A DNA stretch of 64,000 bases from Yoonia litorea (GTDB taxonomy: Bacteria; Pseudomonadota; Alphaproteobacteria; Rhodobacterales; Rhodobacteraceae), in contig NZ_FOZM01000002.1 in NCBI RefSeq assembly GCF_900114675.1, forward strand, positions 1 to 64,000. The letters are read 5' to 3'. Positions 45,082 through 55,044 of the stretch are shown piece by piece. The notes under the pieces were generated by a model that had not been told where the DNA came from, ran no database searches, and was given only the letters and a program-made list of their open reading frames with translations. The first letter of the stretch is position 1, and each line of letters begins with the position of its first letter. The position numbers and the translations under genes are program-made.

Positions 45082-46020
45082 TTAATGAACCTTGGCGTGA
45101 TCCTGATAAAGAAACAGCAGGTCCAAGATCACAACGCGTTCGTCAATCAGACCGTAGTAGAGCGCATGACGATCCGTCTCAGACAAAGGTTCGGACAGGG
45201 CCACACGGTCGAGGAATTTTCGGTTCTGGGTCCAGACCCCGGCAATTTCGGACAGCTTGTCTGCGATACCAGGTGTTTGGGGTGGCAGGATGCCCATCGC
45301 GTCATACCCGTGCGACAGGGCGTGAAGGCTATTCTGATAGTTCGATATCGTACGATTAAAGTCTTCAATCACTTCGGGATCAGCACCATTTGAGGCCAGC
45401 AGGCATGCCTCAAGCGCGAGGTGCTGGTTCATCGCGGCCATTCGGCCTGACAACTGAATGAACATCACATCGCGCCTCAGTATTTCGGCCGCGCCAGAGT
45501 ATTGGCTGTCGAGTGTTGTCAGCAGCTTGTAGGTTCTGTCTTCGAGCATATCGGCCGCGCCGTAGACAAGCGATGCGGCCACAAGATCCGTCGGATCATC
45601 CAGCAGGCGCGTTGCGGCCACTTGCACCGGGACCCAATCCTCGCGCAGCGCGGCAATCTCTGCAAGCGTCTTGCGGCGGGTCTCAGGGGTAGTGATGCCC
45701 CAGAACAGATCACCCGCGATCAACGCATCGAGAAGTTCATCAATCTGCGCGACGCCATAGACGATGTTGTCGGTAGCATCTTCGACATTGATCTGATTGT
45801 GCAGATGGCACGCCGCCGCGGGAATTTCTTGCGTCAGCGTTCTCAGCAGTTCACCGACAACAAGGCGGTTTGCCACGCCGGTGTCCTGAATGATGGATCC
45901 AGCACTGACCTCGGTCGCCGCATGGGTGGTTGCGGCAGGGCCGTTGGACGAAAAACTGGCAGTCGGGAGAAGCGCACATGCAGAGACGGCACAGGCTTTA
46001 AGCACAGAAACAAGACGCAT
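45082..46020 (-). CDS. Exported protein with PilJ-type sensor domains
   Basis: 312 residues with a signal peptide (cleavage around ASFSS, residue 24). Two similar helical segments resemble the PilJ/NarX N-terminal helical domain; the second carries IQLSGRMAAMNQHLALEACLL, close to the family pattern LSGRQRMLSQR. There is no membrane-anchored HAMP, kinase or methyl-accepting domain, so it would be a free periplasmic protein. Start MRLVSVLKAC follows GGTGAT. Function unknown. Confidence 0.65.
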   Translation of the reverse strand: MRLVSVLKACAVSACALLPTASFSSNGPAATTHAATEVSAGSIIQDTGVANRLVVGELLRTLTQEIPAAACHLHNQINVEDATDNIVYGVAQIDELLDALIAGDLFWGITTPETRRKTLAEIAALREDWVPVQVAATRLLDDPTDLVAASLVYGAADMLEDRTYKLLTTLDSQYSGAAEILRRDVMFIQLSGRMAAMNQHLALEACLLASNGADPEVIEDFNRTISNYQNSLHALSHGYDAMGILPPQTPGIADKLSEIAGVWTQNRKFLDRVALSEPLSETDRHALYYGLIDERVVILDLLFLYQDHAKVH

Positions 46021-46229
46021 TGGATCACCGCAAATCAGGTGTGAAAGGGACCCAAAAGCGGCCCTGCCGCCCTTGAGCTTTGTTGCGTCCAACATCTCAT
46101 GGTTACAGTGAAGGGACCTTGATCCAGCGCACCGAAATGCGGCGGAAATAAGGTGTTCTTATCTGTTAGCGCTATAAGGCGTGCATTACCGCCCGCTGTT
46201 CGCAAGTTGCGAAAACTGGCAGGTTCTGA

Positions 46230-47006
46230 TCACTTGTCGCGGAATTGCGCCTCGCGCTTTTCGGTGAAGGCCGCCATGCCTTCGGCCTGGTCCTCGGTCG
46301 CGAAGAGCGCCTGGAACATCCGGCGCTCATAGTTGAGCCCCTCGGCAAGGGTTGTCTCAAAGGCGCGATCAACAGCGTCTTTTGCAGCCATCGCGGCAAT
46401 CTGCGATTTCTCGGTAATCTTTTCGGCTGCAGCCCGTGCCTCTGACATCAGCTTTTTCGCTGGCACAACACGGCTGACAAGCCCGCTGCGCTCTGCCTCT
46501 TCTGCATCCATAAAGCGACCGGTCAGATGCATATCCATCGCTTTTGATTTGCCGACATAACGGGTGAGGCGTTGTGTGCCGCCAAGGCCTGCAATGACAC
46601 CAAGATTGATTTCGGGCTGGCCAAACTTGGCGTTATCCGCGGCAATGATGAAATCGCACATCATGGCCAGCTCGCACCCGCCACCCAGCGCATAACCTGC
46701 GACGGCAGCGATAATCGGTTTGCGAATACGATGAAAACGATCCGTTTCGTTTTCAAAGAATCGCTGCGTGTACATTTCAACGAAGGACTTATCGGCCATC
46801 TCGGTGATGTCAGCGCCAGCTGCAAAAGCCTTTTCAGATCCGGTGATGATGATGCAGCGCACCTTTTCGCTTGCGTCCGCTTCTTCCAGCGCTGTGCAAA
46901 GCTCGGAAAGCAAATCGCTATTCAGCGCATTCATCGCATCAGGGCGATTGAGCGTAATCGTAGCGATATAGTCGCTGATCTCGACGATGATCTTGTCAAA
47001 GGCCAT
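46230..47006 (-). CDS. Enoyl-CoA hydratase
   Basis: 258 residues of the crotonase fold. Oxyanion-hole segments are visible at [10 protein letters not shown] and [13 protein letters not shown], and the catalytic glutamates at the usual positions (E in GGGCELAM and in [16 protein letters not shown]). It hydrates enoyl-CoA in fatty-acid beta-oxidation. Monocistronic and 63 bp from mutM. Confidence 0.93.
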   Translation of the reverse strand: MAFDKIIVEISDYIATITLNRPDAMNALNSDLLSELCTALEEADASEKVRCIIITGSEKAFAAGADITEMADKSFVEMYTQRFFENETDRFHRIRKPIIAAVAGYALGGGCELAMMCDFIIAADNAKFGQPEINLGVIAGLGGTQRLTRYVGKSKAMDMHLTGRFMDAEEAERSGLVSRVVPAKKLMSEARAAAEKITEKSQIAAMAAKDAVDRAFETTLAEGLNYERRMFQALFATEDQAEGMAAFTEKREAQFRDK

Positions 47007-47069
47007 GCGGAAGTCCCTCTTTTCGCTGGTCAGGCCACAACGCTTAGCAAAGCCCGCAGCCAGATCAAG

Positions 47070-47921
47070 CTATCTTTGGCATTGCGGACAGAAGAAACTT
47101 GAGCGTCCGGATTGAACGATTCGCCTGATTTTTCTGTCACAGTCAGGGGTTAGGCAGGCTGCGCCCTCGCGGTCGTAAACTTGGAAAACATGCTGGAAAT
47201 AGCCAAGTTCTCCGTCAGACTGCCGATAATCGCGCAAAGATGATCCGCCAGCCGCAATGGCTTCGGTGAGAACCTGCCGGATCAGGGGTACCAGACTGGC
47301 AACACGTTTGCTGCTGATCTTGCCGGCTTTGCGTGCGGGGTGAATACCCGCGCGGTAGAGCACCTCGCAAACATAGATATTGCCGAGCCCTGCAACAATC
47401 CGTTGGTCAAGCAAGGCAGATTTGATCGGGGTGTTCCGGCCTTTCAGCTTTGCTGCAAGGTAGTCTTCGTCAAAGCTGTTTCCCAAGGGCTCAGGACCAA
47501 TATCCCTGATCAGCCAGTGGTCTTCCTGTGCTGCGGTCGGCATCAGATCCATGGCACCAAATCTGCGGGCATCATTGAAGGTGACACGGCTATCGTCATC
47601 CATATGCAGCACCACATGGTCATGTTTGGCGGGTGCGGGATGGGGGTGGTGGAACGCGCCGATCTTTTGGCCGGAGACGAGCATCCGGCCTGACATACCA
47701 AGGTGGATCAGTAACGTTTCACCACTATCAAGATCGACCAGAATGTATTTCGACCGGCGGCGCAGGGCAGTCACGCGGCTGCCGGTCAGCCGGTCTGCCA
47801 TATTCTCAGGAAAGGGCCAGCGCAGGTCGGGGCGGTTCACTTCAGCCTTGGCGATGATCTTTCCAGACATGGCCGGGCGGATGCCTTCTTTGACTGTCTC
47901 GACCTCTGGTAGCTCTGGCAT
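47070..47921 (-). CDS. mutM: Formamidopyrimidine-DNA glycosylase (Fpg/MutM)
   Basis: 283 residues starting [10 protein letters not shown], where Pro2 is the catalytic residue, so the start is certain despite 56 more in-frame codons upstream. The C-terminal zinc finger CLTPDC...FFCPQCQR is complete. It excises 8-oxoguanine. It is divergent from ubiE, an arrangement common in Alphaproteobacteria. Confidence 0.96.
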   Translation of the reverse strand: MPELPEVETVKEGIRPAMSGKIIAKAEVNRPDLRWPFPENMADRLTGSRVTALRRRSKYILVDLDSGETLLIHLGMSGRMLVSGQKIGAFHHPHPAPAKHDHVVLHMDDDSRVTFNDARRFGAMDLMPTAAQEDHWLIRDIGPEPLGNSFDEDYLAAKLKGRNTPIKSALLDQRIVAGLGNIYVCEVLYRAGIHPARKAGKISSKRVASLVPLIRQVLTEAIAAGGSSLRDYRQSDGELGYFQHVFQVYDREGAACLTPDCDRKIRRIVQSGRSSFFCPQCQR

Positions 47922-48176
47922 AGGGCGCTTTCTTTTGATGACTGGCCTGTCAGCCAGTGGTTCGCGTTGTTCCACAACTGACAGATACTGCTGTGACAAG
48001 CATGGCCAGAGATAAGGCGCAGTGCGATGGGCTTCAACACTGGCTGAGAGTGACGCGACGCGCTGCAAATGGCACGGGTTTTGCCCCATGGCCTCGCAAG
48101 GTGCGTGCTTTTGCTCCGATTGTCATTCGCCACAAGCGGCCTATAAGGTCTTGCAGACAGTTAGTAGGCGCTTTCC

Positions 48177-48929
48177 ATGACCGATCCCAAAGATACGACC
48201 ACCCATTTCGGGTTCGAAACCGTTCGCGAAGACGAAAAGGCCGGTCGCGTGCAAGGCGTGTTCTCATCGGTGGCGAGCAAATACGACATCATGAACGACG
48301 TCATGTCGGTCGGTATTCACCGCATCTGGAAAGACGCGATGATGGATTGGCTGGCCCCGCGTGCAGGTCAAAGGTTGCTGGACGTTGCCGGAGGCACCGG
48401 TGATATCTCGTTCCGTTTTCTCAAACGTGCCGGACACGGGCATGCGACCGTCCTTGATCTGACAGAATCAATGCTGGTCGAAGGCCGCAAGCGCGCCGAG
48501 GCCGAGAAAATGTCTGCGAGCCTTGATTGGGTGGTTGGCGATGCAATGGCGCTGCCATTTGAGGCGAACACGTTTGATGTTTATACGATCAGCTTTGGCA
48601 TCAGAAACGTGACCAGACCGCAAGACGCCCTCAAGGAGGCCTTTCGTGTTCTCAAACCGGGCGGCCGCCTGATGGTGCTTGAGTTCAGCCAACTGCCAAA
48701 TCCGATGATGCAGGCAGCTTATGACGCCTATTCGTTCAACGTCATCCCCCGGATGGGGCAGATGATCGCAGGTGATCGCGACAGCTATCAGTATCTGGTT
48801 GAGTCGATCCGCAAGTTTCCCGATCAGGACAGTTTCCTTGGCATGATCAAGGACGCCGGGTTTGGCAATGCCAAGTACCGCAACCTGAGCATGGGGATTG
48901 CCGCGCTGCATTCCGGTTGGAAAATCTGA
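48177..48929 (+). CDS. ubiE: UbiE, ubiquinone/menaquinone C-methyltransferase
   Basis: 250 residues. SAM-binding region [16 protein letters not shown] and the family motif [26 protein letters not shown] (split across residues 120-145), followed by [18 protein letters not shown]. It methylates the ubiquinone ring precursor. The ATG is at 48177. It is followed directly by ubiB. Confidence 0.97.
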   Translation: MTDPKDTTTHFGFETVREDEKAGRVQGVFSSVASKYDIMNDVMSVGIHRIWKDAMMDWLAPRAGQRLLDVAGGTGDISFRFLKRAGHGHATVLDLTESMLVEGRKRAEAEKMSASLDWVVGDAMALPFEANTFDVYTISFGIRNVTRPQDALKEAFRVLKPGGRLMVLEFSQLPNPMMQAAYDAYSFNVIPRMGQMIAGDRDSYQYLVESIRKFPDQDSFLGMIKDAGFGNAKYRNLSMGIAALHSGWKI

Positions 48930-48931
48930 TC

Positions 48932-50461
48932 ATGCGTGGCCCTCACAACATTATCAGGTTGATCCGGACGGGTGCGACGCTTGAAAGAACGGGTGCAATG
49001 AAAGTTGTACTTGATGCTTTCGACGCCGGACCAGTCTTGCGCATCACGGTGCGGACGCTGGTTTGGCCCTTCCGGTGGCTTGGATACAAGGGCGATGTGA
49101 CATCGCCGCCCGCGGTGCGCGCACTGACGGCATTGGGGCCTGCGTATATCAAGTTTGGTCAGGTGCTTTCGACGCGGCCGGATGTGGTCGGCGACGAACT
49201 GGCGGTTCAGTTGCGGGTCCTTCAGGACAAGCTGCCGCCGTTTTCGATGCGCGATGCGAAAGCGACCCTACAGCGCGAGTTGGGGCAATCCTTCGACCAG
49301 CTTTTTACCTCTTTTTCTGAGCCTGTTGCGGCCGCATCGCTTGCGCAGGTGCACAGGGCGACGCTGGCCGAGTCCGGCGAAGACGTCGCGGTCAAGATCC
49401 TGCGGCCGGGGATCGAGAAGGCCTTTCGCAAGGATATCGACGCCTTTTACTTTGCCGCACGCGCGATCGAGTTCCTCTCTCCTGCCTCGCGCCGTTTGCG
49501 TCCGATGGATGTGATCACGCACTTTGAAGGCGTGGTCATGGGCGAGCTGGACTTGCGTTTGGAAAGCGCCGCCGCCGCAGAGTTTGCGGCGAATACGGCA
49601 GATGACACAGGTTTTGCCGTGCCGCAGATCCGCTGGCATCTGTCTGGTCGGCGTGTGATGACGCTGGACTGGGCCGAGGGCACCAATATCGGGTTGAATG
49701 ATGCCCTTGATGCAGCCGGCCACGACAGGCGCGTTCTTGCGGCGCGTGTGCTTGAGCTTTTCCTCAACCACGCGCTGCGCGACGGTTATTTTCACGGCGA
49801 TATGCATCAGGGGAACCTCAAGGTTTCCGCAAATGGCGACATCATCGCCTATGACTTCGGGATCATGGGGCGGATCGACGAATACACCCGCCGCGTCTAT
49901 GCCGAGATTTTGTTCGGGTTCATCCGCAAGGACTATCAACGCGTGGCCGAAGTCCATTTCGAGGCGGGCTATGTTCCGGCGGATCGCGATGTGGACGAGT
50001 TTGCGCGTGCGCTGCGCGCTGTTGGTGAGCCGATTTTTGGCATGGATGCGAGCCGGATTTCGATGGCCCGGTTGTTGAGCTACCTTTTTGAGGTGACAGA
50101 GCGGTTCGGGATGGAGACGCGCACTGAACTTATCCTGCTGCAGCGGACGATGGTTGTGGTTGAAGGTGTCGCGCGCTCGCTTGATCCGCATATGAACATC
50201 TGGCAGGTCGCAAAGCCGGTCGTCGAAAACTACATCAAGGAAAGCATCGGACCGAAAGCACTGTTGCGCGATCTGGTCAAAACGGCTCAGGTCCTTGCGC
50301 GGTTCGGCCCGCAGTTGCCACGGATCGCCGAAGATGCGTTGATCAGGCAGAATAACCCGCCACCGCCGCCGAAACCACAGCGCCGCATTGCCCGTCTGTC
50401 ATGGATGGCCCTTGGCGGCGTGATTGTGGGGCTGGCCTGGGTGTTGACCGCGCTTGCTTAG
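48932..50461 (+). CDS. ubiB: UbiB, ubiquinone biosynthesis atypical kinase
   Basis: 509 residues. ABC1/ADCK family motif KFGQVLSTRPDVVG (KxGQ), nucleotide-site ASLAQVHRA with a VAVKILRPG lysine, and metal loop AYDFGIMGR, with a C-terminal membrane segment (about 488-508). It is an ATPase-like helper of coenzyme Q synthesis. The ATG at 48932 is 2 bp after ubiE; an in-frame ATG five codons upstream overlaps ubiE. Its stop overlaps flgD by 4 bp. Confidence 0.96.
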   Translation: MRGPHNIIRLIRTGATLERTGAMKVVLDAFDAGPVLRITVRTLVWPFRWLGYKGDVTSPPAVRALTALGPAYIKFGQVLSTRPDVVGDELAVQLRVLQDKLPPFSMRDAKATLQRELGQSFDQLFTSFSEPVAAASLAQVHRATLAESGEDVAVKILRPGIEKAFRKDIDAFYFAARAIEFLSPASRRLRPMDVITHFEGVVMGELDLRLESAAAAEFAANTADDTGFAVPQIRWHLSGRRVMTLDWAEGTNIGLNDALDAAGHDRRVLAARVLELFLNHALRDGYFHGDMHQGNLKVSANGDIIAYDFGIMGRIDEYTRRVYAEILFGFIRKDYQRVAEVHFEAGYVPADRDVDEFARALRAVGEPIFGMDASRISMARLLSYLFEVTERFGMETRTELILLQRTMVVVEGVARSLDPHMNIWQVAKPVVENYIKESIGPKALLRDLVKTAQVLARFGPQLPRIAEDALIRQNNPPPPPKPQRRIARLSWMALGGVIVGLAWVLTALA

Positions 50462-51123
50462 CTTTCACGCAGCGCTGTCACATCCGACAAGGGGATGCGC
50501 GCCCCGCCTTCGATGACAAGGATTTGGTTGCCCTGATCAATACGGGCCTCGGTCACGCGTGCATAGGTTTCAACCTCACCTTCAGAGACGATCTGTCCGT
50601 TGCTGAGGCCGATGGCCTGAAAGGTATAGGTGCCATCTGTTGCCATCAGGCCACCATATCGCAATCCGTCCCAGACAGCAGTGTCCGTGTCGGGGTCGAC
50701 AGTGAGCCGGCGCACCTCCTCACCCTTGGCGTCGCGGACGCTTACCTCCCACTGATCGGCGAACCCGTCGGTGCGCGGATAAAGCGTGACGGGCTCGCCC
50801 TCAAACCTGACGGGGACAGTCGCCCGCACCTCTTTGCCAACCCAAGGGGCGAGGTCTGTCAGCCCGCCAACACCAAGCTGGTTTGTCAGTGACTTGAGCA
50901 AATCATTCGTTTGCACTGCCTGTTCGACACCTGAAAACGTTGCGAGTTGCGTTGCGTAATCGGTCGAGTCAATCGGATTGAGCGGATCCTGATACTGCAT
51001 CTGGGCCGTCAACATCTGCAAAAACACCTCAAAATCAGAACTCAGTTGGGTTGCAGCTGTCGCATTGGGCGTCTGCGAAAATGGCTCAATCGGCGTGGCC
51101 GAGGTCAATGGTTCAACAATCAT
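50458..51123 (-). CDS. flgD: FlgD, flagellar hook-capping protein
   Basis: 221 residues. N-terminal FlgD region (FLQMLTAQMQYQDPLNPIDSTDYATQLATFSGVEQ, split about residues 33-68) is highly characteristic, followed by the FlgD Tudor/FnIII core with an edge strand GTYTFQAIG. It caps the growing hook during FlgE assembly. It follows the fliK-like gene by 11 bp on the same strand. Confidence 0.95.
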   Translation of the reverse strand: MIVEPLTSATPIEPFSQTPNATAATQLSSDFEVFLQMLTAQMQYQDPLNPIDSTDYATQLATFSGVEQAVQTNDLLKSLTNQLGVGGLTDLAPWVGKEVRATVPVRFEGEPVTLYPRTDGFADQWEVSVRDAKGEEVRRLTVDPDTDTAVWDGLRYGGLMATDGTYTFQAIGLSNGQIVSEGEVETYARVTEARIDQGNQILVIEGGARIPLSDVTALRES

Positions 51124-51134
51124 ATCCGGCCCTC

Positions 51135-52475
51135 TTATAGTCTGACATCAATGCTGCCATTGCTGTGCCTCATCTGTGTGTGCCTGATGATTTCTTCGCT
51201 GGCATGCGGCTCGTCTGCCGCGCGACCCCCATTGTCGCCGGGCTGTTCACTTGCCGTGCCATTCTCTCCGAAGCTGAAAGTGATGTCTGCATAACCCAAC
51301 GCACGAAATTCCTGTGAGAGAACGTCAATGTGGCGCCGCAAAAGATCTGCAGTTTCCGGGCGCTCTGCCAAGAGCGATAACGTCACCGCGCCTTCTGTCG
51401 CGGTGAGTGACAATTTGACCCGACCAAGTTCCTCAGGGTTCAACGCAATTTCGGTTGCACCACCGGGCGCCTGAATGATGCTGGTCGCGACCTGTCCCGC
51501 AACCAATCGCGCGCCTTCTGCTTGGTTGGCGGCCCCGTGAAGGAGAGCCCCAGTTGATGCACCGTTGACCGACACGCGTTGACTTTCAGGGGTTGTCCCG
51601 ATGGCCACACCCTCAGGGGTGCGCGAAGCCATTTCCTTAGTGTCTTTCAGGTCTTGTAGAAAAGCGGGCGGTCCGCCCTGTAAAACATTTACACTTGGCT
51701 GCATCTGAGGCTGCGGTTTTTCAAATGTTGGTCGTTCACGCGTCAGAGGCTCTGGCGAGGGATGGCGACCTCTTGTGTCTTCATGGGGCAAGCCTTCGCG
51801 ATGCAAAGCGTCGCGTGCAGGAATGGTTTTCTCATCCACGCGTGACCAGGCTAATGGCGGCGCATCGCGCTGAGCGCGATCCGCCGTCCGCGCGATTGCG
51901 GTTTCATTTGCCCGGGAGTGCGCGATGCCGTCTTCATCAAGCGGAAAAGGCCCCCGGGCAGCGTTGCCCATTTCCTTGGAATGCCCGGGGCTTTCAGGCG
52001 CCGCCCGTTGACTTCCCTGTGTGATCTCTGTCCCGCCTTCGGGTGCAGCAGGCCGCCCAGAAGGCACGTTGATTGCTAGTTGCGGCGCGTCAGGCAAAAC
52101 CCGCAATGCTTGGTCGGGAACCTTGCGCGGTAGGTCGACTGTGGCGTTATTTGTCTGCAGGTTTTCGAGGACAGATACAGCACGCGACAATCCTTTTTCC
52201 AAAGCCGTATCCGACGCCTTTTCACGCGCTACAGAAAGCGCTGGGACTTCCAGTTCAGGCTCGTCGATGACTTCACTCGGCGCTTCTGTTTTCTGAAAGG
52301 CGCCCTCTTCTACCTCTACAGTTGGAATTGCATCCACCGGAAGGGCGAGTGTTTCGACCTCATTTCCAAGTTCAAGGTGGAACCCCGCATGAAACCCTTC
52401 TGCGGTGTTCGTCGCTGCCTGTCCCTGATTGCTGGTCGGTCTCTGCGACAGTTCGAGAGGCAAAGAAGTGAGCAT
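51135..52475 (-). CDS. fliK: FliK-like flagellar hook-length control protein
   Basis: 446 residues. The C-terminal Flg_hook domain is clear (ALNPEELGRVKLSLTATEGAVTLSLLAERPETADLLRRHI region, about 350-425). The long N-terminal part is disordered, Pro/Glu/Arg-rich, as in FliK secretion rulers. It sets hook length and switches export specificity. The start MLTSLPLEL is used; six codons upstream are discarded. It is divergent from the flgJ-like gene. Confidence 0.85.
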   Translation of the reverse strand: MLTSLPLELSQRPTSNQGQAATNTAEGFHAGFHLELGNEVETLALPVDAIPTVEVEEGAFQKTEAPSEVIDEPELEVPALSVAREKASDTALEKGLSRAVSVLENLQTNNATVDLPRKVPDQALRVLPDAPQLAINVPSGRPAAPEGGTEITQGSQRAAPESPGHSKEMGNAARGPFPLDEDGIAHSRANETAIARTADRAQRDAPPLAWSRVDEKTIPARDALHREGLPHEDTRGRHPSPEPLTRERPTFEKPQPQMQPSVNVLQGGPPAFLQDLKDTKEMASRTPEGVAIGTTPESQRVSVNGASTGALLHGAANQAEGARLVAGQVATSIIQAPGGATEIALNPEELGRVKLSLTATEGAVTLSLLAERPETADLLRRHIDVLSQEFRALGYADITFSFGENGTASEQPGDNGGRAADEPHASEEIIRHTQMRHSNGSIDVRL

Positions 52476-52582
52476 AGCGGTTCCAATACACAAGAATCAT
52501 CTTTGTCTGTTTCTGGGGTGCAAAACTTACGAAATGTTTAGGAAAAGGCGTCATTTGTGCTGCAAAACAGGTGGAGTTTCCC

Positions 52583-52888
52583 ATGACGCTGATCCCTACA
52601 CTGCCGCCTCCACGGCCCGCCGTCGACCTGCCGACCTTTGTTCACAAGGACACGAAACTACGCGAAGCGGCCGTCGCGCTAGAAGCTTCGTTTCTGGCCG
52701 AGATGTTGAAATCCACAGGCTTTGGCGAAGGTACCACGTCATTTGGCGGCGGGATCGGGGAAGAACAATTCGCGTCCTTTCTTGCGGACGCACAGGCAAA
52801 GGAGTTGGCTAAGGCTGGTGGGATTGGTTTGGCGGAAGCAATCTTTGAGGCGCTTAAGATTCAAGGGGTAAATGATGTCGCTGATTGA
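52583..52888 (+). CDS. flgJ: FlgJ-like rod-binding protein (no muramidase domain)
   Basis: 101 residues resembling the N-terminal rod-binding domain of FlgJ (LREAAVALEASFLAEMLKSTGFGE, then QFASFLADAQAKELAKAGGIGLAEAI). The muramidase half is missing, as in many Alphaproteobacteria, where a separate lysozyme (SltF) does that job. The ATG at 52583 is preceded by GGTGGAG. The next gene overlaps by 17 bp. Confidence 0.82.
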   Translation: MTLIPTLPPPRPAVDLPTFVHKDTKLREAAVALEASFLAEMLKSTGFGEGTTSFGGGIGEEQFASFLADAQAKELAKAGGIGLAEAIFEALKIQGVNDVAD

Positions 52889-53210
52889 GAAGCTTCACGG
52901 ACTTCTTGACGAAGAAAGGCTCCTGCTGCGGTCCGGCCAGATCGATCAACTCGCAGATATTGCCAGACAGAAAGAAACATTGATGCTGAAACTGCCGGGG
53001 TCGCGAATGGGCCGCGCTGAAGCCATGAAACTTTCAGATGCCCTGCAACGAAATCAGACACTTCTGGCCGCCGCCATTTCCGGCGTGCAGGCAGCAAGGC
53101 AGCGGTTAAAGGTTCTGCGTTCTGTCCATGAGGGGCTGACGACCTATGACGGCAACGGTCGGTTGGCAACGCGCGGCCAGAAAACCGGAACGGTCGAGAA
53201 GAAGGCGTGA
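52872..53210 (+). CDS. FlgN-like flagellar export chaperone
   Basis: 112 residues, mainly helical with heptad-like leucines (SLIEKLHGLLDEERLLLRSGQIDQL). Position and length suit FlgN, the chaperone of hook-filament junction proteins, but sequence signals for this family are weak. Two adjacent ATG codons at 52872 and 52875 are possible starts. It overlaps the end of the flgJ-like gene by 17 bp. Confidence 0.6.
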   Translation: MMSLIEKLHGLLDEERLLLRSGQIDQLADIARQKETLMLKLPGSRMGRAEAMKLSDALQRNQTLLAAAISGVQAARQRLKVLRSVHEGLTTYDGNGRLATRGQKTGTVEKKA

Positions 53211-53294
53211 TTTAGGTCAAATTTGCCAGATCGCGCTGCCAGCAATTAATCGGTTGTTGATCTTGCGATGGTCTATCCTCCGACAACCAGAACG

Positions 53295-53320
53295 GCCGGT
53301 CGGTGAATATACACACCGGC
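53295..53320 (+). promoter_or_regulatory. Stem-loop in the flagellin 5' leader
   Basis: GCCGGT and GTG (with a 2-nt CG bulge between) pair perfectly with CAC and ACCGGC around loop AATATA, giving a 9-bp stem 85 bp before the flagellin start. In Caulobacter, FlbT acts on the flagellin mRNA 5' leader; flbT is encoded downstream here. Function by analogy only. Confidence 0.5.
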
Positions 53321-53404
53321 ATTTACGTCAGAACGACGCTTCACCCGCAAATCGCGGATATCTGAAACGTAGGGCGCAAAGCGCTTCCAAAGGGGACCAA
53401 AATA

Positions 53405-54955
53405 ATGTCCAGCATTCTGACCAATAACAGCGCGATGGTGGCGCTGCAGACACTCAAATCAATTAACAACGACCTTTCCAAAACCCAGGCGATGATCTCG
53501 ACCGGCAAAGAAGTCGGCTCAGCAAAGGACAACAGCGCAGTTTGGGCCATTTCCAAGGTAATGGAATCTGACGTCAAAGGCTTCAAAGCCATTTCCGAGA
53601 GCCTGTCACTTGGTGAATCGTCCGTCGCCGTTGCGCGTAATGCGTCGGAAACCGTGACCGATCTGCTGACCGACATGAAAGAAAAAATCGTTGCAGCGCA
53701 GGGTGAGAACGTCGATCGCACAAAGTTGCAGGATGATATCAATGCGCTAAGTGACCAGATCGCGTCGGTCGTCGGTGCAGCGCAGTTCAACGGGCTCAAT
53801 CTGCTTCAGGGCACCGCTGATGTGAACATTCTGTCATCGCTTGACCGCAACGGAAGTGGTGAAGTCGCGGCCAGTAACATCACGGTTGCGCGACAGGACC
53901 TTACCGCCGACGCTGGCGTTTACGGAACCGGTGCCGACCTTTCCCCCAATGTGACCGCCGCTGACGGTGCGAATAATGCAGCCGGTGCCGGCGGCAGTGA
54001 ATTCTCCAACGTTGGTAACACGCTGACAATTGCACTGGCCTCTCCTACTGCAGCAAGTAGCAATACCTACAATTTGCAGGTTGCCGGTACGACGGTGACC
54101 TACACGTCCGATGCGACAGGCAATAGCGCAACGACTGTAGCCGCCGGTATCACAGCCGCATTGAATGCCGCTGGTATCGAAGACATCACGGCGAGCGAGG
54201 CGACCGGGACAATCACCATCACTTCGACATCTGCATTCGACGATGTCGAAGTCAATTTCACAACCACTGACACGGCGGTCACGGCCAACGTTAACGGCGC
54301 AGGTGCGGGAACCGCCGGTGCAGGGTTCACTGGCCAAACCATTGACGCAAGGGCGTCGACGATCACCTTCAACGCCTCCGCCAACATCGCAGAAGGTGAC
54401 GGTTATCGTGTCAATATTGGCGGCGTTGCCTATGACTATATCGCCGGAAAGAACGAAACGTCAGAGGATGTGGCCAGAGGCCTGAAATCCGTCATTGATG
54501 GTGCAGGGATTGAAAACATCTCTACACGGGTCGTCCAAGACAGTACCACAAATGAGTGGGTGTTGCAGATCGACAACGACGGTGCCGATCTGGCGCTGAC
54601 GGCAGAAGGTGCGGCGGGCGGTGAAGCCACAGGCGGCCTGGTCGGTTTGGACAAACTGGACGTCACCACCAATGAAGGGGTCGAGGCGGCACTTGCCAAC
54701 ATCGAGACAATGATCGACCGCTCCATCGATGCGGCCGCAGCATTTGGCTCGAGCCAAGGCCGTATCGAAACGCAGTCTGATTTCATCTCCAAGCTCACGG
54801 ATTCACTCAAGTCCGGCATTGGTGCGCTGGTCGATGCCGATATGGAAGAAACCTCAGCGCGCCTGCAGGCTTTGCAGGTGCAACAGCAGCTAGGCGTTCA
54901 GTCACTTTCAATCGCGAACCAGGCGCCGCAGACAATCCTGTCGCTGTTCCGGTAA
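53405..54955 (+). CDS. fliC: Flagellin
   Basis: 516 residues. Conserved N-terminal helices (MSSILTNNSAMVALQTLKSINNDL region to about residue 150) and C-terminal helices (about 420-516, ending NQAPQTILSLFR) build the D0/D1 core. The centre (about 150-415) is a Thr/Ala/Gly-rich variable surface region with beta-type repeats. The protein is the main filament subunit. AAGGGGA is its ribosome site. It is followed by flaF and flbT after an unbroken hairpin. Confidence 0.95.
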   Translation: MSSILTNNSAMVALQTLKSINNDLSKTQAMISTGKEVGSAKDNSAVWAISKVMESDVKGFKAISESLSLGESSVAVARNASETVTDLLTDMKEKIVAAQGENVDRTKLQDDINALSDQIASVVGAAQFNGLNLLQGTADVNILSSLDRNGSGEVAASNITVARQDLTADAGVYGTGADLSPNVTAADGANNAAGAGGSEFSNVGNTLTIALASPTAASSNTYNLQVAGTTVTYTSDATGNSATTVAAGITAALNAAGIEDITASEATGTITITSTSAFDDVEVNFTTTDTAVTANVNGAGAGTAGAGFTGQTIDARASTITFNASANIAEGDGYRVNIGGVAYDYIAGKNETSEDVARGLKSVIDGAGIENISTRVVQDSTTNEWVLQIDNDGADLALTAEGAAGGEATGGLVGLDKLDVTTNEGVEAALANIETMIDRSIDAAAAFGSSQGRIETQSDFISKLTDSLKSGIGALVDADMEETSARLQALQVQQQLGVQSLSIANQAPQTILSLFR

Positions 54956-54964
54956 GCGCATAGG

Positions 54965-54986
54965 CGGCGTCACGATTGTGACGCCG
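54965..54986 (+). other. Hairpin between flagellin and flaF
   Basis: GGCGTCAC (54966-54973) and GTGACGCC (54978-54985) pair with loop GATT, extended by one C-G pair. There is no T tract, so it probably stabilises the flagellin mRNA or dampens expression of the downstream genes rather than acting as a strong terminator. Confidence 0.5.
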
Positions 54987-55044
54987 TCACCACAAACCAC
55001 TGCATAAAGCGCCAGTTTCGATGTTTCCCGAAGGGGTATTTTAA

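Noticed and set aside
49268-50191. 307-codon minus-strand frame
   Set aside because: It is antisense to ubiB, with no domain or ribosome site.
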